From Sinimarinibacterium arenosum (GTDB lineage: Bacteria; Pseudomonadota; Gammaproteobacteria; Nevskiales; Nevskiaceae): a DNA stretch of 64,000 bases. The DNA lies in NCBI RefSeq assembly GCF_005047655.1, contig NZ_SUKF01000010.1:1-64000 (forward strand), in the 5' to 3' direction. A program made the translations under genes and the position numbers. The notes below the pieces were generated by a model. The model had not been told where the DNA came from, did not search any database, and was given only the letters and a program-made list of their open reading frames with translations. Positions 36,212 through 45,007 of the stretch are shown piece after piece. How positions within the stretch are numbered: the first letter of the stretch is position 1; each line of letters starts with the position of its first letter.

Positions 36212-37378
36212 ATGACTGCTGCTGATCACCCGATGTCCGATTCGATGGCCGCCGAGTTGGCCGACTGGCGCGATACCATCCTGCGCTTTCTGGCCGACGA
36301 GGTAGAGCCGCACTACGAACAGTGGGAACGCGACGGCATCGTGCCCAAATCGCTGTACCGCAAGATGGGCGACGCCGGACTGCTGTGTGTGGACGCTCCC
36401 GCAGCCTACGGCGGCGCAGAGGCACCGCTGGAGTTCTCCTTCGCCATCGCGGAGGAGGCGGCACGCCTAGGCTACATGTCGCTCGTGACCAACGTGATGA
36501 TGCACTCCGACATCGTCGTGCCGTACATCTCCCATCTAGGCACCGAGGCGCAAAAGCAGAAGTATCTCCCGCGCATGATCAGCGGCGAGTGCTTCGGCGC
36601 CCTCGCGATGACCGAACCAGGCACCGGCTCGGACTTGCAGGCGATTAAGACGACGGCGATTCCGGACGGCGACGGCTATCGCCTCAACGGTTCAAAGACC
36701 TTCATCACCAACGGCCAGAACGCCGACGTCGTTATCGTCGCCGCCAAAACCGACCCCGCGGCTGGCGCCAAGGGCATGACCCTGTTCCTGGTCGACACCG
36801 ACCTGCCGGGCTTCAAGCGCGGCCGCAACCTCGAGAAGGTCGGCATGCATGCCGCCGACACCTCGGAACTGTTCTTCGACGACGTCCGCCTCGGCCCCGA
36901 CGCCGTGCTGGGCCGCCTCGGCGGCGGCTTTGGCCACCTGATTGACGAACTGCCTCGCGAGCGCCTGATGCTGGCCGTATCCGCGGTGGCCCACGCCGAG
37001 GGCGCGCTGGAGCGCACCATCGCGTACGTCAAGGAGCGCAAGGCCTTCGGACAGCCGGTCGCCAGCTTCCAGAACACCCGCTTCGAACTGGCCCGGATCA
37101 AGACCGAGATCGAGGTCGCCCGCGCGTTCTATGAGAAATGCTGCCGGCTCTACGTCGAGGGCAAGCTCGACGTGCCGACCGCGGCGATGATCAAGCTCGC
37201 GACCAGCGAGATGGAAGGCCGCGTGGTCGACGCCTGCCTGCAGCTGTTCGGCGGCTACGGCTACATGACCGAATACCCGATCTCGCGCTACTGGGCCGAC
37301 GCCCGCGTGCAGCGCATCTACGGCGGTACCAACGAGATCATGAAGGAAGTCATCGCCCGCGCCCTGGTGGGACGATAA
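36212..37378 (+). CDS. Acyl-CoA dehydrogenase 2
   Basis: A 388-residue FAD-dependent acyl-CoA dehydrogenase, closely related to its upstream neighbour across its length. It shows DAPAAYGGAEAPLEF, ALAMTEPGTGSDLQAIKTT, NGSKTFITNGQNADV, RLGGGFGHLIDELPRERLM and the C-terminal FGGYGYMTEYPISRYWADARVQRIYGGTNEI. The start MTAADHPMSDSM at 36212 was preferred; MSDSMAAEL at 36233 is possible. A strong terminator follows. The duplicate probably has a slightly different chain-length preference, which cannot be read from the sequence. Confidence 0.93.
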   Translation: MTAADHPMSDSMAAELADWRDTILRFLADEVEPHYEQWERDGIVPKSLYRKMGDAGLLCVDAPAAYGGAEAPLEFSFAIAEEAARLGYMSLVTNVMMHSDIVVPYISHLGTEAQKQKYLPRMISGECFGALAMTEPGTGSDLQAIKTTAIPDGDGYRLNGSKTFITNGQNADVVIVAAKTDPAAGAKGMTLFLVDTDLPGFKRGRNLEKVGMHAADTSELFFDDVRLGPDAVLGRLGGGFGHLIDELPRERLMLAVSAVAHAEGALERTIAYVKERKAFGQPVASFQNTRFELARIKTEIEVARAFYEKCCRLYVEGKLDVPTAAMIKLATSEMEGRVVDACLQLFGGYGYMTEYPISRYWADARVQRIYGGTNEIMKEVIARALVGR

Positions 37379-37403
37379 GTCCTTCCCTGGCTGTATGGAC
37401 ATC

Positions 37404-37443
37404 GACGAGGGGCGCCACTAAGGTGGCGCCCCTCGTCGTTTTT
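37404..37443 (+). terminator. Rho-independent terminator after acyl-CoA dehydrogenase 2
   Basis: A perfect 15-base stem (GACGAGGGGCGCCAC with its complement) closed by a TAAG loop and followed by five T. It cleanly separates the dehydrogenase pair from the MFS gene. Confidence 0.95.
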
Positions 37444-37454
37444 GCCGGAACCGT

Positions 37455-38618
37455 ATGGATCGCCGCCGCATTGCGGTGTGTCTGGCGGGGGCCGCGGCTT
37501 TCGTGCCGCTGTACTCGCCGCAATCGCTGCTGCCCCTGCTACGCGCATGGATGGGCCAGGACGTGGCGCTGGCCGGCGCGATCATGTCTGCCGGCACCGC
37601 CGGAGTCGCGCTCGCCGCACCTTTCGCCGGCGTCATCGCCGATCGCCTCGGCCATCGTCGCGTGATCGTATTCGCCGCGCTGTTTGCGGCGCTGCCCGGA
37701 CTTCTGTGCGCACTGGCCCCATCGGCCGGCTTCCTGATCGTTGCGCGATTTCTGCAGGGGCTGGTGCTGCCCGGCATCTTCGCCGTCACGGTCGCCTACA
37801 TCGCACAGGAGTGGCCGGCGGTGCAGGCCCGTCCGGTCACTGCGCTGTATGTCGCCGGCACCATTGGCGGCGGATATGCGGGCCGCATGCTCGCCGGCAT
37901 GGTCGCCGAGCTTGCTGGATGGCGCTGGGCGTTCGCGGCGCTGGCGATGTTGCAGCTGGCGCTGGCCTGGGCGATCGTCGCATGGCTGACGCCGGAGCAG
38001 GCGCGGCAGCGCACCGAGACGACAGCGCGCCCACCGATGTTGAGCCTGCTGGCCCTGCCGCAGCTGCGCGCCGCCTGTGCTGCCGGCTTTGCCGCATTGT
38101 TTGCACTGGTGGCGGGCTTTACTTACATCACGTTGCGTCTGGCAGAAGCTCCCTTCGAACTGGGGCCGGCACAGCTGTCGCTGATCTTCACCGTCTACCT
38201 GCTCAGCGTCATCGTCACGCCGTGGTCCGGCCGCCTGATGAACCGCTACGGTCATACCGCAATGCTGGTCTCGGCGTGGTCACTGGCGATCGTCGGCCTG
38301 CTGGTGACCGTACCGGACCGGCTCGGGGCCGTCGTCATCGGACTGTGTCTGTTCTCGACTGGGCTGTTCATCGCGCAAGCCACAGTCACAACGTTTGTCG
38401 GCGAGGCCGTGCCGCAGGCGCGCGCAACCGCGGTCGGCCTGTACGTCACCAGCTACTACATCGGTGGCACCGTGGGCGGCATTTTGCCGGCGTTGATTTG
38501 GCGCCTCGCACATTGGCCGGGCGTCGTCGCCCTGATCACCCTGGCCGGCGCCGGCGCGGTCACGCTCGGTGTCCGCGCCTTCCGTCTCGGACGTCTGTCG
38601 ACATCACCGCCCGCGTAG
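37455..38618 (+). CDS. MFS transporter
   Basis: A 387-residue polytopic protein with about 12 predicted helices and the MFS loop 2-3 motif GVIADRLGHRRV. FLQGLVLPGIFAV and GTIGGGYAGRMLAGMVAE are typical of the YnfM/ArsJ-like group of predicted exporters. It starts just after the terminator of the previous unit, in the ORF beginning MDRRRIAVCLAG. Its substrate is unknown, and neighbours give no clear hint. Confidence 0.88.
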   Translation: MDRRRIAVCLAGAAAFVPLYSPQSLLPLLRAWMGQDVALAGAIMSAGTAGVALAAPFAGVIADRLGHRRVIVFAALFAALPGLLCALAPSAGFLIVARFLQGLVLPGIFAVTVAYIAQEWPAVQARPVTALYVAGTIGGGYAGRMLAGMVAELAGWRWAFAALAMLQLALAWAIVAWLTPEQARQRTETTARPPMLSLLALPQLRAACAAGFAALFALVAGFTYITLRLAEAPFELGPAQLSLIFTVYLLSVIVTPWSGRLMNRYGHTAMLVSAWSLAIVGLLVTVPDRLGAVVIGLCLFSTGLFIAQATVTTFVGEAVPQARATAVGLYVTSYYIGGTVGGILPALIWRLAHWPGVVALITLAGAGAVTLGVRAFRLGRLSTSPPA

Positions 38619-38691
38619 CGCTCCGCCCTCGCGGACCCGCTATGCTGCGTGCCAGGCACACCTGACCCCACGTTACCCACGGGAGGCGTTC

Positions 38692-39438
38692 ATGCAGCCG
38701 CAGCAGCCGATTCACACCGCACCGGCCGGTGCCGGATGGCGCTGGATCACCGATGCGTTCCGTCTGTTTCGCGCCGATGCCGGCGCCTGGATCGCCGCGA
38801 TGATCGTGGTCTTTGTCGTCACCATCGTCGTCAGCAGCCTGCCGTTGCTCGGATCGCTGCTGATCAATCTGTTTGCACCGGTCCTGTTCGGCGGCATTGC
38901 GCTGGGTGCGCAGGCACAGGATCGCGGTGAACGCTTCAAACTCGAATATCTGTGGGCGGGGATGCAGTCACCGCACCTGCAGCCTTTGCTGCTGCTCGGC
39001 GTAGCCTACGTGGTGATGGGCGCGATCATCGTCGTCGTTGCCATGGTGCTGGTATTCGGCTCGGCCGTCAGCGTTTCTGCGCTGAGCGGCGACCACGCTG
39101 ACGTGGCCGCAGCCAGCGGGGTCCTTCTCGGCGCCTTGGTGGTGCTGCTGATGTCCGCGCTGATGGGCATGGCCACCTGGTTCGCGCCGACGCTGGTCGT
39201 GCTAAGCAGCATGGATCCGGTTGCTGCCCTTCAGACCAGCTTTGCCGCCTGCCTGCGCAATGTCATTCCGCTACTGGTGTACGGCATCGCCCTGCTGGCG
39301 CTGCTGATACTGGCCATGATTCCGCTGGGACTGGGGCTGCTGGTGCTGGCCCCGGTAATGCTGCTGTCGGTGTTCACCGCGTACAAGGACATTTTCGTCC
39401 CTGCATCTGCGGCACCGCGCAGACCCGTGATCTCCTAG
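38692..39438 (+). CDS. BPSS1780-family membrane protein
   Basis: A 248-residue inner-membrane protein with about six hydrophobic segments. The N terminus GWRWITDAFRLFRADAGAWI and the segments LPLLGSLLINLFAPVLFGG and PVAALQTSFAACLRNVIPLL are typical of this proteobacterial family of unknown function. The ATG at 38692 has a GGGAGG ribosome site 7 bases upstream; the longer frame upstream overlaps the MFS gene. It is the last gene before a convergent unit. Confidence 0.85.
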   Translation: MQPQQPIHTAPAGAGWRWITDAFRLFRADAGAWIAAMIVVFVVTIVVSSLPLLGSLLINLFAPVLFGGIALGAQAQDRGERFKLEYLWAGMQSPHLQPLLLLGVAYVVMGAIIVVVAMVLVFGSAVSVSALSGDHADVAAASGVLLGALVVLLMSALMGMATWFAPTLVVLSSMDPVAALQTSFAACLRNVIPLLVYGIALLALLILAMIPLGLGLLVLAPVMLLSVFTAYKDIFVPASAAPRRPVIS

Positions 39439-39465
39439 CCGATCGAATCAGCGACTGCGCCCCGG

Positions 39466-39918
39466 TCACTCCGTGGCTTTGTCGCCTGAGCCGGTCGCCT
39501 GATCGTCGACAGGATCCGGTTGTCCTTCGTCCTTGGCATCGCGTGCCGCCTGCGGACCGGGCAGCGTCACGTGACCGACATTCTTCAGCTCCGGTGGCAG
39601 CATCCACTCGCCCAGATCGAAGCCGCCCTGCTTCATCAGCCGTGCCAGCCCCTCAAGCTGTTTGCTGTTGCCCCGCGTCGGCACCATCGTGCCAGGGCGT
39701 GACACCAGTGCACCGATCTGCTCGAAGAAACGCCCGCGATCGGTGATCAAATTGCCGGTTGCCGGCTTCGACTGCGCCCACTTCTGCGCAGCCCGAAAGT
39801 CGACCGAGGTCGTCACCAGCGCACCGCCCCCATCGATGATGATCTGCACCAGATCACCCTGTCGCACGACGCGACCACGTCCGGTCGCGGACTCGAACAA
39901 AGACAGCGTGCGTTTCAT
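39466..39918 (-). CDS. Protein of unknown function
   Basis: A 150-residue protein that I do not recognise. It begins MKRTLSLFESATGRGRVVRQGD, has two compact segments (LVQIIIDGGGALVTTSVDF and RGRFFEQIGALVSRPG), a MKQGGFDLGEWMLPPELK stretch, and ends in an acidic, polar tail (DEGQPDPVDDQATGSGDK). No signal peptide or membrane helix is seen, so it is probably cytoplasmic. It lies 13 bases downstream of the threonine ammonia-lyase gene and is likely in the same transcript. Confidence 0.7.
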   Translation of the reverse strand: MKRTLSLFESATGRGRVVRQGDLVQIIIDGGGALVTTSVDFRAAQKWAQSKPATGNLITDRGRFFEQIGALVSRPGTMVPTRGNSKQLEGLARLMKQGGFDLGEWMLPPELKNVGHVTLPGPQAARDAKDEGQPDPVDDQATGSGDKATE

Positions 39919-39931
39919 GATGATTTCGGGG

Positions 39932-41167
39932 TCAGTCGAATTCCATGCCGCCGGTGCCCAGGCGCACGGTGAATCCGGAAGCGATCAGATCATCGAAGAT
40001 CTGCCGCGCATGCGCCATGTCCTGCGCCTCGACCATGACTTCCAGGGTCGCCCCCTTGGCATGACCACGATGCAGGCGTTCATGATGAACCTGCACGATG
40101 TTGCCGCCGGACTCGCCGATACGGCCTGCGACCCGCGCAAGGATTCCTGGCTGATCCTCAATGTCGACCGACAGACTGATCAGACGCTGCTCGTTGACCA
40201 GCTGGCGCAGCAGTACCGACGCCAGCAACCGCGTATCGATATTGCCACCGCACAGGACCAGCCCGACCTTGCGGCCGACGAAACGTGCCGGATCGCTCAG
40301 CATCGCGGCAAGCCCGGTGGCGCCGGCACCTTCGACAATGACTTTTTCAATCGACGCCAGCAGACCGATCGCGCGCTCGATCGTCGCTTCGTCGACCCGC
40401 ATCAGCTCGGCCACCTGCTCGCGGATAATCTCGATCGTCAGACGACCGATATTCTTGACGGCGATGCCTTCGGCGATGGTCTGTCCACCGCGCACCAGCT
40501 CGGGATCGTTCTGCAACGCCGCGTAAGCCGAGGGATAACCCGACGACTCGACACCGATCATGCGCACATTGGGATCAAGGCCGTGCGCGGCGATCGACAT
40601 GCCGGCAATCAAGCCGCCCCCGCCGATCGGCACCACCAGCGTATCCAGACCCGGCGCCTGCTCCATCATCTCCAGCGCTACCGTTCCCTGACCCGCAATG
40701 ATCAGGGGATCGTCATAGGGATGAACCAGGGTCATGCCTTTTCCGGCGACCAGTTCGCGCTCCAGATATTCCTGCGCATCGGCCAGGGTTTCGCCATGCA
40801 GGATCACCTCGCCGCCCAGCTCGCGGGTGTTGCGCACCTTGGTAAACGGCGTATTGCGCGGCATCACGATCACGCTGCGGATGCCCAGGCGCGTCGCATG
40901 GTAGGCCACGCCCTGCGCGTGGTTCCCGGCCGACATCGCGCACACGCCCGCTGCGCGCTCAGCCTCCGTCAGGTGCGACAGTTTGTTCAGTGCGCCGCGC
41001 TCTTTGAACGAAGCGGTGAACTGGAAATTCTCGAACTTGAGCCAGACTTCGGCTCCGGTAATCTTCGACAGCACGCGCGAATGCGTGCAGGGCGTGCGCA
41101 CGATCTGGCCGTCCAGCACCGCTGCGGCGCGACACACGTCGTCCAGACTGATCAAGGCAGCGGCCAC
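39932..41167 (-). CDS. ilvA: Threonine ammonia-lyase
   Basis: A 411-residue PLP enzyme that deaminates threonine to 2-oxobutyrate, feeding isoleucine synthesis or threonine breakdown. The PLP Lys55 lies in ASFKERGALNKL, with the phosphate loop region IGGGGLIAG and a Ser/Gly-rich motif (CGGNIDTRLLA). A single ACT-like regulatory domain fills the C terminus (QPGILARVAGRIGESGGNIVQVHHER). The form with one ACT domain is typical of the shorter threonine ammonia-lyases, intermediate between TdcB and long IlvA. Its GTG start overlaps the stop of the upstream DUF4124 gene (TAGTG). Confidence 0.93.
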   Translation of the reverse strand: MAAALISLDDVCRAAAVLDGQIVRTPCTHSRVLSKITGAEVWLKFENFQFTASFKERGALNKLSHLTEAERAAGVCAMSAGNHAQGVAYHATRLGIRSVIVMPRNTPFTKVRNTRELGGEVILHGETLADAQEYLERELVAGKGMTLVHPYDDPLIIAGQGTVALEMMEQAPGLDTLVVPIGGGGLIAGMSIAAHGLDPNVRMIGVESSGYPSAYAALQNDPELVRGGQTIAEGIAVKNIGRLTIEIIREQVAELMRVDEATIERAIGLLASIEKVIVEGAGATGLAAMLSDPARFVGRKVGLVLCGGNIDTRLLASVLLRQLVNEQRLISLSVDIEDQPGILARVAGRIGESGGNIVQVHHERLHRGHAKGATLEVMVEAQDMAHARQIFDDLIASGFTVRLGTGGMEFD

Positions 41168-41715
41168 TACTTCTTCTCCTGACGCAGAGAGGTCGAACTG
41201 ACCACGCCATCGGTGAACTTCACATGCAGCCGGCTGCCGTCGTCGAGCAGATAACTCCAGGTCATGCGTTGCGACTTGCCGCTCTGCGAAGTCGCCACGG
41301 TGATCGGATCACCCCGCATCCGCCGCACATCCTCGGGGGTCATGCCGGTGACGATTTCATCGGCAATCCGTGCCGCGCGGAGCTTCTCCTCCTGCTCCTT
41401 GCGCGCCTGATAGTCGGCCGTCCACTCGGCATCGGCCTTGGCCTTGCGCTCCGCGGCGCGCTGGTCGCGACGCTCGGCCTCGCCCAGCAGGTCCACCTTC
41501 GGGCCGGACGGCGGCGGCAGGATCATCGGCGGCGGCACGTCGATACGCTCTGCCGAATCGCCACAGGGCTTGTCGGAAAACACCGTGGCGCCATCCACCT
41601 GGCAGCGATAAACCTCATCGGCAGCCCGCGCCACAGGCGCCCACGCAAGGCACCCCATGGCGCATGAGATCCACGCTGCGATTCCAATGCTGGCTCGACC
41701 GCACATGCGCGGCAT
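41167..41715 (-). CDS. DUF4124 domain-containing exported protein
   Basis: A 182-residue exported protein with a signal peptide ending near PVARA, then DEVYRCQVDGATVFSDKPCGDSAERIDV, the hallmark of DUF4124 with its two cysteines. A Lys/Arg/Glu-rich coiled-coil-like helix (GEAERRDQRAAERKAKADAE) follows. The C terminus contains GMTPEDVRRMRGDP, similar to SmpA/BamE-like domains that recognise a conserved start. Function unknown. Translation is coupled to ilvA by a TAGTG overlap. Confidence 0.85.
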   Translation of the reverse strand: MPRMCGRASIGIAAWISCAMGCLAWAPVARAADEVYRCQVDGATVFSDKPCGDSAERIDVPPPMILPPPSGPKVDLLGEAERRDQRAAERKAKADAEWTADYQARKEQEEKLRAARIADEIVTGMTPEDVRRMRGDPITVATSQSGKSQRMTWSYLLDDGSRLHVKFTDGVVSSTSLRQEKK

Positions 41716-41773
41716 TATAGGTGCAGCGCAGCGGCGGGCGGATCATTCGCATTGCGCCGCGAACAGCAACCGG

Positions 41774-44700
41774 TCAGCGCGCCAAGCCGCTGGCGATCCG
41801 CCGCCGCATGCGCAACGCCACCATGGCCAGCAACAGCAGCAAGCTGGCCGGCGCTGCGGCGCCACTGCCAAAGCGACCGGCGTCGGTGCCGCCGGTTCCA
41901 CCCCCCACATCCGTTCCCGCATCAGCGAAGCGATAGCGGTAGACGCCGCGCCCGTACACCGAGGCATACAGCAGCGTGTCGTCACCCGGCCCGCGCTGCA
42001 GCCACGTAATCGGCGTGCTCGGCAGCCCCGCACCGAGCACACTCCAGTGGCTGCCGTCGGTATCGCTGGAAATGAACGCGCCGATGTCAGTTCCCACGAT
42101 GACCTGGCCATTGCGGACGGTTACCGCCTGGAACGGCACGTCGGGCAGCTCCCCGGAAATGTCGGTGAAGGTCTCGCCCGCATCGGTGGACTTGTAGACA
42201 TGACCGCTACCGATGTCGGCGTTGCTGTCCAGGTACGAGCCCGGGACCACCCACTGGCGATTGGCATAGCCGGCCAGTGCAACGTAAACCGTGTTCGGAT
42301 CCTGCGGGTCGATATCGATGCCGCTGATGTAGCGATTCGGCAATCCCGCCGCGGTCGCGATGTGCCAGCCCTGACTGCTGCCCTTCTGCGGCGCGGCGTC
42401 ACCGCCGACGTTGGTCGCGATACCGCTATGGAACCCTTCGTCGGTGTGATTGAGGATGTCGCACACACCGCAGAAGCCCACATAGGCCGCGTCGCCATGG
42501 ACATCCAGCGTCGACATCACATTGGTCGCGCCGCTGGCCGCCGTGCCGAGATTGAATACCTCGGTCCAGCTACCGTCGGGGCCTTGCAGACGTTCCACGA
42601 TCTCCTGTCCGCCGGTCATCAGGTGATTGGCGTCCAGCGGGTCCATCACGAACACCGTGCCGAACATCGCACCGGTCAGCGACGGCGCAATGCCGGACCA
42701 GCTCTGTCCGCCGTCCTGCGTCACGCGGATGTCGCCGTAGGTGTACTCGGTGTAAGCGACATCGCTGTTGTCCGGATCGACGGCCGCATAGAAGCCGTCG
42801 CCGCCGTAGGTCATGTAGTACTGGCCGTCGGTATCGACTTTGCCCGAGCCATTGTCTTGCAGGCCGAACCAGACCACGCCGTCCTTGGCCGCCGCGATGC
42901 CGTACGGCAGGGTCGTATTGAAGCCGTCGTTAGCGCCATCGCCCCAGCCGTCGTTGGCGAAATCGTTGCTGCTGTCGACATGCTGCGCGTATGCACCGCC
43001 GTCGTTGCCGACGATCAGCGTGACCCCACCACTGCCATCTGTATCCAGGATGAACACCCCGGCGTGCTGGTCTGGATGCGTGGTCGTATGCGGCAAAGGC
43101 TCGTTGCTCAACGGACAAGCCGGCAAGCCGAGACTTAGCGCCCCGCAGGTCTCGCCGGCAAAGTAGTCACCGATCACCATGAAATCACCGGGCCCGGCCT
43201 GCAGCGTGCCATTGAGCGGCACATCGGTCAGCCGGTTCATCCAGACTTCCTCAAGCCCGAACACCAGGCGCGTCGGCACGCCATCCAGCGTGCGCGTTGG
43301 ATCGGGATGGACCCACAGGTTGTAGTACGCCTGAACGCCCGGCGCATAGCCGAGCGCGCTCTGCGTCAGCAGCGCCGAGCCGCTGCCGGGCGCGATGATC
43401 TCCAGCGTATCGGCCATGCGCGTCCACGACTGGCCGAAGTCCAGCGACACATACAGCCCGTTGAACAGCGACGAATTCAGCAGCCCGCCGAGACCGGTCG
43501 GGTCGTACAGCGCTTCCGGCAGGTCCAGCAAGGGAAAACCGCCGTTGAACAGCACGGCGTCCTCGACCATCGCGTAGACGATGTTGTGATCCTGTTCTGC
43601 ACCGATGGCCGGTCCCAGCGCGATGCGGCCGGTGCGGTCCTGCGCCGCAAATCCATTGGGCAGAAGCGAATCCGGCGCGGCAATGTCGAGTTTGGCAAAG
43701 GTGCCGGCCGCGCCCGTCGCCGAGAAGTACAGGCCGTTGCCGGGCGAATGCGGTTTGCCATCCGGATACAGCTTGGTGTTGCCGGCTCGATAACCCACGG
43801 CCGCCAGCACCTGGCCACCGGCTTCGTCGGTAGCGCCGCCGGGCTCCTTGACGATGACGTCTGTGACGAAATTGGCGAACTGGCATTCGCCGTCGTAGCG
43901 CCCGTCGCAGCCGCCGCCGACCGGAAGACTGATCAGGCTGTAGCTGCGACCGGCATCGGTGGAGCGGTACAGACCCTTGCTGGTGCCGAGGTAAACGATG
44001 TTCGGATCCGCATGATCGACCGCGACCTTGAATCCCATGATGCCGTCCGGCACCCCGCTGGCCAGCGTCCAGCTCTGACCGAGATTATTGGACCAGAAAG
44101 CCCCGAGCCCGACATAGGTGCCACCGCCCATGCTGGGCTCGCCGCCCAACGCGACGACTGTTCCGCCACCGGCTGACGACCAGCCCACCGCGCCGATGGT
44201 CTGCGACGGCAGCGTGTCGCCGATCGAGACCCAGTTCTGGGCGAGATCCTCGCTCATCCATACGCCACCGTTGCCGACGCTGGCGAACAAACGTCGTGCG
44301 ACCGGATCAAAGTCGAAGGTGTCGATGCGCCCGGCAACCTTGGCCAGGCCTTCGCCATTGACCGCGCCATAACGCGGATCGTTGGCGATCACCGGACCGC
44401 CGCCATGTGGCTCCCAGATGCCGCCCGCACCCGCCACCTGAGCTTTCTCGGAACTCAACACGGCCTTTTGCGCCACAGCCGCTTGCATCGCGCCCGGCGC
44501 GGGCACGCCGCGGCGGAACGAAAATTCGCGCTCAAGACTGACGCGTTCGTGTGCCGGCTCGAATCCGCGGCCCCGCAAACAGGCGGCGCCCTCACGCTCG
44601 CCATTGGTTTCAACGTCACCGCCAACGCGGCGCGTGCCCGGAGGACATTCGCCTGACACGGCAAAGCGCGCCAGATCGTAGACCTGCCGCGGACTGTGAA

Positions 44701-44812
44701 TCTGGAACTTGTGTGCCGCAGCGGCACAGGCCACCACTACAAGCATCGAGCTGCCCAAGTACACGGCACGACGACGTGCAGCAGTGCGCCGCTCGACTGA
44801 GATCTGGTCCAT
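41774..44812 (-). CDS. BNR-repeat surface protein with GlyGly-CTERM-like tail
   Basis: A 1012-residue exported protein. The N terminus has a charged start and one hydrophobic segment (YLGSSMLVVVACAAAAHKF). The body has many BNR/sialidase-like Asp-box repeats (SNNLGQSWTLASG, SEDLAQNWVSIGD, STDAGRSYSLIS, SLDFGQSWTRMAD, STDAGETFTDISG), typical of beta-propellers such as VPS10/sortilin-like or exo-enzyme domains. No catalytic residues can be assigned. The C terminus ends with a Gly-rich linker, a hydrophobic helix (LLLLLAMVALRM) and an Arg cluster, fitting the GlyGly-CTERM sorting signal processed by rhombosortase. It is monocistronic and diverges from ettA. Confidence 0.82.
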   Translation of the reverse strand: MDQISVERRTAARRRAVYLGSSMLVVVACAAAAHKFQIHSPRQVYDLARFAVSGECPPGTRRVGGDVETNGEREGAACLRGRGFEPAHERVSLEREFSFRRGVPAPGAMQAAVAQKAVLSSEKAQVAGAGGIWEPHGGGPVIANDPRYGAVNGEGLAKVAGRIDTFDFDPVARRLFASVGNGGVWMSEDLAQNWVSIGDTLPSQTIGAVGWSSAGGGTVVALGGEPSMGGGTYVGLGAFWSNNLGQSWTLASGVPDGIMGFKVAVDHADPNIVYLGTSKGLYRSTDAGRSYSLISLPVGGGCDGRYDGECQFANFVTDVIVKEPGGATDEAGGQVLAAVGYRAGNTKLYPDGKPHSPGNGLYFSATGAAGTFAKLDIAAPDSLLPNGFAAQDRTGRIALGPAIGAEQDHNIVYAMVEDAVLFNGGFPLLDLPEALYDPTGLGGLLNSSLFNGLYVSLDFGQSWTRMADTLEIIAPGSGSALLTQSALGYAPGVQAYYNLWVHPDPTRTLDGVPTRLVFGLEEVWMNRLTDVPLNGTLQAGPGDFMVIGDYFAGETCGALSLGLPACPLSNEPLPHTTTHPDQHAGVFILDTDGSGGVTLIVGNDGGAYAQHVDSSNDFANDGWGDGANDGFNTTLPYGIAAAKDGVVWFGLQDNGSGKVDTDGQYYMTYGGDGFYAAVDPDNSDVAYTEYTYGDIRVTQDGGQSWSGIAPSLTGAMFGTVFVMDPLDANHLMTGGQEIVERLQGPDGSWTEVFNLGTAASGATNVMSTLDVHGDAAYVGFCGVCDILNHTDEGFHSGIATNVGGDAAPQKGSSQGWHIATAAGLPNRYISGIDIDPQDPNTVYVALAGYANRQWVVPGSYLDSNADIGSGHVYKSTDAGETFTDISGELPDVPFQAVTVRNGQVIVGTDIGAFISSDTDGSHWSVLGAGLPSTPITWLQRGPGDDTLLYASVYGRGVYRYRFADAGTDVGGGTGGTDAGRFGSGAAAPASLLLLLAMVALRMRRRIASGLAR

Positions 44813-45007
44813 GTTTGCTTCCCCGCCCCACTGGTAGTTATGGCGCCAGTCCCATCGCGATCAGGAGCGGCCCGTTGATTGTTGCCGACCCCGCAGCGAG
44901 CCGCGACGGGGATTCCACCCATTGGCGCGCCGATGGCGCATGACAGGCCCGCGGCCACTACTGGATAATCAGCGCCCCGGAAATTCCAGAACTCATCCAG
45001 AACGCAT

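Noticed and set aside
39662..41182. 506-codon plus-strand ORF over ilvA
   Set aside because: A shadow frame rich in Arg/His; ilvA on the minus strand has the PLP and ACT motifs.
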